Source of the DNA: Xenopus tropicalis
Lineage: Eukaryota > Chordata > Amphibia > Anura > Pipidae
DNA: 64,000 bases
NCBI RefSeq assembly: GCF_000004195.4
Contig: NC_030677.2
Location: 197,755,372 to 197,819,371, forward strand
Reading direction: 5' to 3'
This document shows, piece by piece, positions 58,501-64,000 of this stretch; position 1 is the stretch's first letter, and the number at the start of each line of letters is the position of its first letter. Below the pieces are notes generated by a model. It saw only the letters and a list, made by a program, of their open reading frames with translations. It was not told where the DNA came from and made no database searches. A program made the position numbers and the translations under genes.

Positions 58501-61500
58501 CCACTCACATACAGACCCACACTGACCTATCTATCCACTCACATACAGACCCATACTGACCTATCTATCCACTCACATACAGACCCATACTGACCTATCT
58601 ATCCACTCACATACAGACCCATACTGACCTATCTATCCACTCACATACAGACCCACACTGACCTATCTATACACTCACATACAGACCCATACTGACCTAT
58701 CTATCCACTCACATAAAGACCCATACTGACCTATCTATCCACTCACATACAGACCCACACTGACCTATCTATCCACTCACATACAGACCCACACTGACCT
58801 ATCTATCCACTCACATACAGACCCATACTGACCTATCTATCCACTCACATACAGACCCACACTGACCTATCTATACACTCACATACAGACCCATACTGAC
58901 CTATCTATACACTCACATACAGACCCATACTGACTTATCTATCCACTCACATACAGACCCACACTGACCTATCTATCCACTCACATACAGACCCATACTG
59001 ACCTATCTATCCACTCACATACAGACCCATACTGACCTATCTATCCACTCACATACAGACCCATACTGACCTATCTGTAGATATTAGTATCGCAATAGCC
59101 TTGGATATTATGCTATTATGCCCTCTTCAAATGAACTTCCATCACTTCTCACTATCTATAAAGATAGTGAGGAGTGCAAGCGATAAAGCAGAAGAAAAAT
59201 AATGACTGGCAGTATTGAAAATGAAACTGCTTGGGCACAAAATACTAAGGTGCTTTGGTCACTGGGTTTACACCATTATATACCAGTTTATATTGCAAAG
59301 CTGTTTCTGTGCACAGGTGGGAGAAGAGCCAGTTTACTGCAGACACGGTATTGCCTATCAGTACTCTACTGCCACCTCTATAACTACAATCTAAATGATG
59401 CCCAAGGCATGTGTGACCAGCTGGTGAGAGGACTGCTGAGGAAATCCAATCTGCTTACAGAGGCACCCGGTGAGCTCTCCCTTATAATCTATACACACAT
59501 GCCTATTCCTGTGCTGAGGGCTTTAGTGGATTTTTCTGTGATACATTCTTGCATTTTGTAGTTAACAGAAGTCCATTTATCCTGTGGGCCTGCTTGGCTA
59601 TTTATTTTACATAATGCAGAAGCATAGTTAAAGGAAAGCTGCCATGGCTCTTTATACCTGACTAAAAAACCTTTGATAAAAATCCCCCCGGTAGAATTGT
59701 GTACCCCCAGAATACAATTTATATCTTTGTTTCCCTCTTTTTTTCCCCCCCCCACAGAGGACCTTGAGCAGCAGCTGTTGGATGATCTTCACCCTGAAGC
59801 CGCATTGGCTGTGATCCAGTCTATGGGCAGATTCATGGCAGCATACTTCACTAACCAGCTGCTCTATGTCTTCCCTCCACACAACGTCCGCACATTGCTT
59901 CCTCTTCATAGAGCTCCAGGTACAACCAGCAGACACCCAATAACCTAGAATATCCAGACTGGTCCCTCTAAACATGTAAATATCAGTATTTCTTTAGCTT
60001 GTATGTTTGTGAATCACATTTTTTTATTTTCTTTCTGTATTTATATAACATAAAAAGGGGTGAAATTATAATTATTATGCTTTAAAACCATTTCCCCCCA
60101 TATTCTATAAAATATATCACCTTTTTCACACATTTCCTCATTACTCAGCTTCCTTCATCATATTTTTGTTATATTACCCTTGCAAGAAGCCAGAAGGTGA
60201 TGTGACCTAAAAGAATGTAGGATCATGTTATTGGGCCAGTCAGTCAGGTTCATTAATTGATCTCAATATGTCCATATCTGTGATGTCTGTGAACAGATAT
60301 ACCAAGTTACACCATCACTTTGATTGCTCCTGCTGATCCGGTTGGCCTTATATTATGACCTATAATATTTTTTATAGAACAACTTCCCCGAGTGGTTGCT
60401 CTGCAGCAAAGCATGGTTGCCAGTGTGGTTAGAGAGCAGAATCTCTCATGCGTTTGGACAGTTGAATATTCCCTTGACTTGCTTCTGGTTGGTGGATTGG
60501 TGCCAGAGGCTGTGTGGCTAGCAAAGCAACTCGGAGACTGGAAGACGTCCGTTTCTATGGGGGTTGCTTATAACCTGTACATGGAAAGCATTCCTGATGA
60601 GTAAGTTAATCTACTTATAATGTAACTATTTTACTGTATTTGAACTTGCTGCTTCCTGCTATTGCTGCTACAAGATAACCCGAAAAGGTTCTGTTCTTGT
60701 TGGTTCTACAACTTTCTCTTCTTTGCAAACTGGACACTTAAAACATGCTTTTTAGCTATATTATTGTCTGTTTCCAGGAGTGAAAGGAAAGAGTTGTCCT
60801 TACCACCGACCCTGTCTCCGGCACATATATTTCAGGAAAAATTACAGGCATTTCTGGGGAGACCTCCAAGTCCCACTGCTGCGCCCAAAGATTACAGCAT
60901 GCTAAAAGAATTTACTGGTAGTCCTATTATTTTACCTCTTTGTCCATATAGGCCTATTCTTCCTTTTCTTACCCCAACTTAAAGGGCTGGTTCACCTTCA
61001 GGTTAACTTTTAACTTGTTGCAGAATGGCTTATTCTTAGCAAATTTTCAATTGGTCTTAATTTTTTTTAATAGTTTTTGAATTATTTGCCTTCCTCTTCT
61101 GAGTCTTTCCAGCTTCTTTCAAATGGGAGTCACTGACCCTGGGATCCAAGAAGCTATTTCTCTGTGAGGCTAAAATGTTGTTGTTATTGTTACTTTTTTT
61201 TACTTATCTTTCTGTTTAGGCCCTCCTCTATGTATGTTCCTGTGGCTCTTTCAAACCACTGCCTGGTTGCTAGGTTAAGTTGGACCCAAGCAACCAGATA
61301 ACTGCGTCAAATTGTAGCTGACTTTAGTAAAGCTTTGAAGTAGGGGAGCGTTCTTCGTAGGGACTGCGGGTGCGGAGATGTGCTATTAACTAATGTACAG
61401 AATGTTTAAATAATGTCAAGCAACAAGGCCTATTGTGCTATTACTGCTGAGGAGGCAAAGGAATTACTGTAAAAATAATAAAAACTATAAAGTGATCGAG

Positions 61501-63599
61501 AATTAGACATTTTTTGTGGTGTATTGTTTTAAAACATTACATTTTCACCATCTACCCTTTAATGTCCAAATCTAGATGCTATTGATGCAGAGTTTCTCTG
61601 TTATATTATAGTCAATATTTTTCCCATAGATCCAATTGAGGAAGAAGATGCTGATCTGCTCTTCAGTTCATTACAAGAGATGCTAAAGGCAGCTGTAATG
61701 GCTGATGCGGAAATCCTTACAGAGACTCTCCATCAGCTGATGGAATCGGCCAAGGAGCTAAGCAGAAGGCTTGGGGGTTTGGTTCCGGATAAGCTTTACC
61801 TCCCAGCACCCCCTTTGTACTGCCCGCAGCCAGCTTCTGTCAGTGAAGTATGAATATACAGTGAAAGCATTTTTATATTCACATACAGATTTATCCCCAC
61901 AGATTAGTCTCTCTTCCCATTTCATTCTCACTTTCTATTAGGTTTTTTTTTTTGTAACATTCAGCTTCTTATATCCTCACCACTTATTTTGTCTGAAAAC
62001 AGATGGGGCAGCACAAATGTATCCCCTAGATACATTTCATTTTCTTGTATAAGATTGCTGTAACCAAGCCCCTGTATGAAATAATGACTTTTATTTCTTT
62101 CTGTGCTTCCTTTGCCAGGATGATCACAGAGATTTGCTCTTGGAGGCAGAAAAACACACACGGCAGAAGCTTTCCGGAGTTCTTCAGCGGATTCTTCTGA
62201 TTCTGCGGGCAGCTCACTGCTCGGTGCCTGCTGCTCAGTGGTATATTAAGCAGTTAAAGCGTGCCAGAAAATTCATGCAAAAGGTAAATACATAGTTGTA
62301 TGTGTATCCCTCCAATGAATAAAGGTGCCAATTGCTTTATTTAAATAAACATGTCCCACAGAAAAGATGATACACCGGGTAGTATTGCAATCACATGCAT
62401 TCACAAGGCCATATTTCCAAAAATTTTAGGCTCACTAAGAACCTTCTTCAGGGTAAGTGCTCCATAAAAACAAGTCACATATATAGTCTTGGTAAGGATA
62501 GCTATTTCTTGCTGATAATCCTAAATAAAGAAAAAGGTAACTAGAAGCATCATCAATAGTGCAATATGTAAGCAGGCCAAACATGCACCAAGATGTCAGA
62601 ATATGGCCCTTAAACCAGATTCCAGTTGAGAATTTACTTTTTGTTTATATCAGTGTTGCTAGATAATATTTTATTGTTTCCAGCCATGCATTTTTGGCCG
62701 GCTCGTGCGTTGCACGTGTATGTGTTCTGCACCCATAGTAGTTTCTTATTGGCGGAGTAACATATGCATAGGCTTATAGGTGTGCTGGAAAAAAAGTGTT
62801 TCTGTAGTGAGTGACTGCAGCCGGCCCTTTAAGGGCAGTCAGGGTGTACATATATTTTTTACAGACGTCTGCAATGTAGGCGCAGTATTGCACACAGGTC
62901 CTGAATGTTATATTATGAATTGTAGTATGTATTATGTACAAAATGCTCTGTGTGTTTGTACAATTTTCTTTGTTTAGAGGTGTTGGAGCACAAAAACCCT
63001 CACTGGGCTTAGAGGAGGAAAATTGTCTGCATACTGTACAAACATTTCTAGTCTTTACCCATAACAACCAACTAGTTAGTATCACTCTACTATATTTCAG
63101 CAAGTTCAGAAATCAAAAGACAATAAATAAATAGAAAGATACATCTGACCACTGGTATTCTTTTTATTTAACCATTCTAATATTTTGTCTTAACAGATTC
63201 GTGCTAAAAGCTCTCTTCCTCCACTAAATGCTCTCCCTGAGTCCCTGCTGAATTACTCCAACAGCAGCAAAGTGTTTATTCAGCCCAGTGCCGGCAGTGA
63301 CCATCGAAATGACCATGTTTCCGCTAGCATCGTAGGTTTGTAACTTCTATTGGCTTCATCAATCTAATTAAGGATAAGTATTATCATACGTGTTTATATA
63401 TATATATATATATATATAATATACATACATGTTTCAGTGTTTTTGTGCATCCAGCTGACAAGAAATGTTCAACATCCTTTCTCTTCTAGGCTGCTTTAGG
63501 GAACTGTGTGCCTTATGTTGGATGCTCCACGCACGGGAGCGACTGTCTTTCAGCTGCAGACAATACCAGAAAGCAAGGGATAATGGCAAACTATTTAAG
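40671..63599 (+). CDS. CPLANE1: Ciliogenesis and planar polarity effector 1, first 21 coding exons (3' end beyond window)
   Basis: Large protein of the CPLANE complex, which works with Fuz, Intu and Wdpcp in recruiting intraflagellar-transport proteins to the ciliary base; human C5orf42/CPLANE1 mutations cause Joubert and oral-facial-digital syndromes. Exons: 40671-40751, 42038-42179, 42862-42981, 43139-43371, 44222-44328, 46794-46950, 47054-47157, 47240-47422, 51848-52103, 53271-53426, 54125-54849, 55435-55646, 57341-57421, 59317-59469, 59758-59919, 60378-60600, 60778-60917, 61630-61847, 62119-62283, 63197-63335, 63490-63599. They join in frame to 3,867 nt (1,289 codons), roughly 40% of a protein near 3,200 residues. 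The start at 40671 has a strong context (A at -3, G at +4) and gives MEVSLEVLVSTNIKRKKPTP, matching the mammalian N-terminus. Conserved blocks include CSVEFGPAEFIPLHPLITYR, RFMAAYFTNQ, SVWTVEY-type (here CVWTVEYSLDLLLVGGLVPE) and GCFRELCALCWMLH. No frameshift or stop is seen. Confidence 0.96.
41135..41695. repeat. GC-rich minisatellite derived from a hAT-element interior
   Basis: About 20 units of roughly 30-40 bp built from GGCAGCATAGGGCAGG, CAGAGTATGGCACACACA and shorter variants. The same words occur, unexpanded, inside the hAT element at 17475-17590. Downstream, 41720-41830 (GTGTAAACAATGGAGG, GAGGTGTGAACAATGCAGG) resembles the complement of 17270-17420 of that element, so the block is an inverted, expanded relative. 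Cys-rich open frames on the minus strand are artefacts of the array. Confidence 0.88.
42220..42570. repeat. Diverged repeat in CPLANE1 intron 2
   Basis: GTGATGTGCGGGTTGACCCA and GGGTGCGGGTCC resemble the start of the repeat near 45460-45720. A word around TAAGATACTGTAGACAGT (42367) recurs as TAAGATACCATAGACAGT (42521), each followed by CTAATTTTTGGGCC. Confidence 0.45.
43438..43535. repeat. (TA)n/(TATG)n microsatellite in CPLANE1 intron 4
   Basis: A run of TA repeats from about 43440 to 43474 grades into TATG/TGTG repeats and back to TA. It starts about 70 bases after the exon 4 donor (43372). Confidence 0.92.
44988..45405. repeat. Foldback MITE, TTAAAGGAACAGTAAC family, copy 3
   Basis: Ends TTAAAGGAACAGTAACCACC and GGTGTTACTGTCCCTTTAA. 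Inner arms GGAGAAAAGGCACAGG / CCTGTGCCTTTTCTCC match the copy at 10919-11344. Confidence 0.8.
45460..45750. repeat. Interspersed repeat starting GTGATGTGC
   Basis: Begins TAGTGATGTGCAGGCTGAT and ends TTTCAGGCCCACATTACTAT. Inside, GCCTCTATTTATAGACTTAC faces a CTTACAAATAGAGGCTGCTG word, making a loose foldback. Confidence 0.5.
45788..46553. repeat. ACAGGTATG MITE enlarged by a 113-bp tandem array, five copies
   Basis: Outer ends ACAGGTATAGGATCCGTTAT and ACAGGTCCCATATCCGTA belong to the family. Inside, GATCCCAACTAAGATATAAT recurs at 45941, 46055, 46167, 46280 and 46393, spacing 112-114 bp. The first and last copies are more diverged than the middle ones. It lies in CPLANE1 intron 5. Confidence 0.9.
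46638..46657. repeat. (TTA)n microsatellite
   Basis: Six TTA units, about 140 bases upstream of CPLANE1 exon 6. Confidence 0.8.
47755..48050. repeat. GATTCGG-rich MITE
   Basis: Words TTGGTTCGGGATTTGGTC, CGGCCAAATCC, GATTCAGATTCGGTTTGG and GATTCAGCCGAATCC alternate orientation, as in a foldback element. A fragment lies at 11625-11755. It is in CPLANE1 intron 8. Confidence 0.65.
48060..49560. other. CPLANE1 intron 8, left part, no recognised feature
   Basis: About 1.5 kb without a clear repeat. Open frames are short and lack splice context. Confidence 0.35.
49562..49780 (-). mobile_element. 3' end of a non-LTR retrotransposon (CR1-like), minus strand
   Basis: TAGTAACATAGTAAGTTGGG at the left is the complement of the usual CCCAACTTACTATGTTACTA terminus, followed by GGCAAAAAACCCCATCTGAAG, AATTCCTTCCTGACTCC and GGCAATCGGACCAGTCCCTG, words typical of the 3' UTR of CR1-type LINEs. 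Confidence 0.65.
50480..51799. repeat. ACAGGTATG MITE enlarged by a 113-bp tandem array, eight copies
   Basis: GATCCCAACTAAGATATAAT recurs at 50638, 50751, 50864, 50977, 51090, 51203, 51316 and 51429, each exactly 113 bp apart. The monomer is the same as at 45941-46460. A different MITE is inserted near the right end (51519-51713). It lies in CPLANE1 intron 8, 50 bases before exon 9. Confidence 0.93.
51519..51713. repeat. MITE with AAGGGTGAAGACAC termini, copy 2, nested
   Basis: Ends AAGGGTGAAGACACGTGGAG and AGTGTGTCTTCACCCTAA. It sits inside the right part of the 50480-51799 element, so it inserted later. Confidence 0.82.
52217..52623 (-). repeat. MITE, GGTTCACCTTTAAGTTAAC family, reverse copy
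   Basis: Starts TTAAAGGGGTGATGTAGACA and ends AACTTAAAGATGAACCACCC then CTTTAA. Contains CTAGCAACTATGCAGTGG and GTCAGTGACCCCC. Confidence 0.75.
53660..54053. repeat. TTAAAGGAGAAGGAAAG-type repeat, diverged
   Basis: Left end TTTAAAGGAGAAGGAAAGGA; right end about GGTGTATGTGTCCTTTAA. A direct triplication of TGCCAGTGCACCATACC lies at about 53747-53790. Confidence 0.5.
54125..54849 (+). other. CPLANE1: CPLANE1 exon 11, unusually large exon with acidic start
   Basis: A 725-nt exon, more than three times the size of most others here. It opens with the acidic run DEEEESDEDFP, continues with KLEFASMFDTLHARERGEG (a well conserved block in mammals) and then helical sequence TVACLTHFLSVLQSF and HVLQQCLTVLYWDVTSP. 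It ends KSEKR with phase 2 and joins the next exon (LAALWRLLYNKSLCYQ). No stop interrupts it. Confidence 0.9.
55008..55205 (+). repeat. Fragment of the GGTTCACCTTTAAGTTAAC-type family
   Basis: TTTAAAGGGGTAGTTTACAA, TTGCAATTGGTCTTCATGTT and TTTGTTTAGCAGCTCTCCAT are family words. The right part is missing. Confidence 0.5.
55899..56049 (+). other. Candidate cassette exon in CPLANE1 intron 12
   Basis: Bounded by an acceptor (TTCTTTTGTTACAG) and a strong donor (TTCAG|GTAACA). In the phase left by exon 12 it is open for 50 codons (CDPVTDIVRRKKEGWSDVLL, then FPNQKNIRQVLLFWF). Its length (151 nt) is not a multiple of three: joining it to exon 13 moves the reading frame and reaches a stop in exon 14. 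Exon 12 to 13 without it gives the conserved family sequence, so it is not part of the normal product as I know it. I do not recognise its translation. Confidence 0.4.
56222..56665 (-). mobile_element. L1/Tx1-like LINE fragment, minus strand
   Basis: Open on the minus strand (56238-56663): YYTRTLLSKLN, then CLRCGMKESPQMHTFWSCTE and KAYWTAIQARITKLLGFDLP. The Cys-x2-Cys...His...Cys pattern is that found near the C-terminus of L1/Tx1-type ORF2. 5' and 3' parts are missing. Confidence 0.8.
56732..56749 (+). promoter_or_regulatory. CTCF-like motif within a repeat
   Basis: GAGCAGCAGGTGGCGCTG is close to the CTCF core consensus (CAGCAGGGGGCGCT type), differing at one central G-to-T position. It is a motif match only; binding is not shown. 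Confidence 0.4.
57341..59469 (+). other. CPLANE1: CPLANE1 exons 13-14: TPR-like helical pair
   Basis: Exon 13 (57341-57421) reads EECFLLGSYKESVEYWQRAL, and exon 14 (59317-59469) reads GRRASLLQTRYCLSVLYCHL followed by YNYNLNDAQGMCDQLV. Spacing and residue pattern resemble a tetratricopeptide-type helix pair, which is inference. The intron between them is about 1.9 kb, two thirds of it a minisatellite. Confidence 0.8.
57728..59110 (-). repeat. Minisatellite array 2: 30/34-bp unit, LINE 3' end
   Basis: About 37 units of CACTCACATACAGACCCATA plus CTGACC and one or two TATC blocks (about 57808-59065). The left flank, CATAGTTACATAGTTAAGTT (57730), is the complement of a LINE 3' terminus; the right flank, GTAGATATTAGTATCGCAAT (59073), is the same as in array 1. 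So this is a 5'-truncated insertion of the same retrotransposon family, minus strand, in CPLANE1 intron 13. Confidence 0.93.
60979..61562 (+). repeat. MITE, GGTTCACCTTTAAGTTAAC family, long copy
   Basis: Starts TTAAAGGGCTGGTTCACCTT and contains TTTTCAATTGGTCTTAAT, CACTGCCTGGTTGCTAGG and CAACCAGATAACTGCG. The ending CATCTACCCTTTAA is a weak inverted copy of the start. It lies in CPLANE1 intron 17. Confidence 0.65.
62284..63196. other. CPLANE1 intron 19, mostly unrecognised
   Basis: The part 62350-62465 (ending CTAAGAACCTTCTTCAGGGTAA) resembles the style of the foldback repeat at 40119. The rest shows nothing I can name. Confidence 0.35.
63398..63420. repeat. (TA)n microsatellite
   Basis: About eleven TA units in the intron before CPLANE1 exon 21. 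Confidence 0.85.
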
Positions 63600-64000
63600 G
63601 TAAGCCAGTGCTGCTCAGCGTTCATGAAGCCGACTCTCTTCCTGCTGCTTGTAGCTTTATCTTCACTATAATGGGTAGCTGGGTACATGTGAGAACATTC
63701 TCTCATCTTTTACTCAGATATCTTAGGAATTGTTTAGTTCAGGCTGTTAAGTCTCCCAGCATGCAACAGTGCTTGCAGGCCCAGTCATGACACTAAAGCC
63801 ACATGTGCTATTGTTGTGTATATGGATATTATCTGCATGCTGATGATATCCAAATATACTTTTTCAACCCCTTCATTAACAGTTGAAATTGAGACTCAAA
63901 CCTCTGATCTCTGAACTGATCATCTTTCCACCTAAACTTGCTCCTACTCCCCCATCCCCTTTACTATCTCTATTGATGACATGCTCATTAGCCCTGTCGA
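63600..64000. other. CPLANE1 intron 21, start only
   Basis: Intronic sequence after the donor at 63600; no further exon is seen before the window ends. Confidence 0.5.

Overview
The window is vertebrate nuclear DNA, almost certainly from a clawed frog (Xenopus; X. tropicalis is the more likely species, but I cannot exclude X. laevis). The reasons are GT-AG introns, two large spliced genes with vertebrate-type products, and many interspersed repeats of the kind that fill Xenopus introns. Nothing looks prokaryotic, and I see no CRISPR array, operon, viral genome or toxin gene.

Two protein genes lie head to tail on the + strand. NUP155, the inner-ring nucleoporin Nup155, fills 1155-30652 with 34 coding exons; its first coding exon lies upstream of the window. 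CPLANE1 (C5orf42, linked to Joubert syndrome type 17) starts at the ATG at 40671 and runs off the right edge after 21 coding exons, covering about 1,289 codons of a protein near 3,200 residues. I placed every exon by matching the translation to the remembered family sequence and checking AG/GT borders and codon phase. All 55 exons join in frame, 4,022 nt for NUP155 and 3,867 nt for CPLANE1. The same gene pair, order and orientation exists in mammals (human 5p13), so this is conserved synteny. The proteins act in different places: Nup155 in the inner ring of the nuclear pore, CPLANE1 in the planar-polarity/ciliogenesis effector complex at the base of cilia. Nothing here shows joint function.

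The 10 kb between the genes holds the NUP155 3' UTR, several MITE-type repeats, a 1.8 kb minisatellite that is the 3' tail of a minus-strand non-LTR retrotransposon, the decayed reverse transcriptase of that element (about 36050-37080), and a CpG-rich block near 37.54-37.83 kb that is the best candidate for the CPLANE1 promoter and non-coding first exon.

The introns carry a decayed Tc1-like transposon (8.1-9.2 kb), two hAT-type elements with target-site duplications, several MITE families present in two to six copies each, and four notable tandem arrays: a 27-bp array against the last NUP155 acceptor, a 62-bp array in intron 21, and a 113-bp monomer amplified 5-fold and 8-fold inside two copies of one MITE in CPLANE1. 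The most testable observations are a well-formed but frame-breaking candidate exon in CPLANE1 (55899-56049), an upstream ORF ending two bases before the CPLANE1 ATG, a cluster of NRF1-like palindromes inside a NUP155 intron repeat, and the two retrotransposon-tail minisatellites. I found no new biological system.
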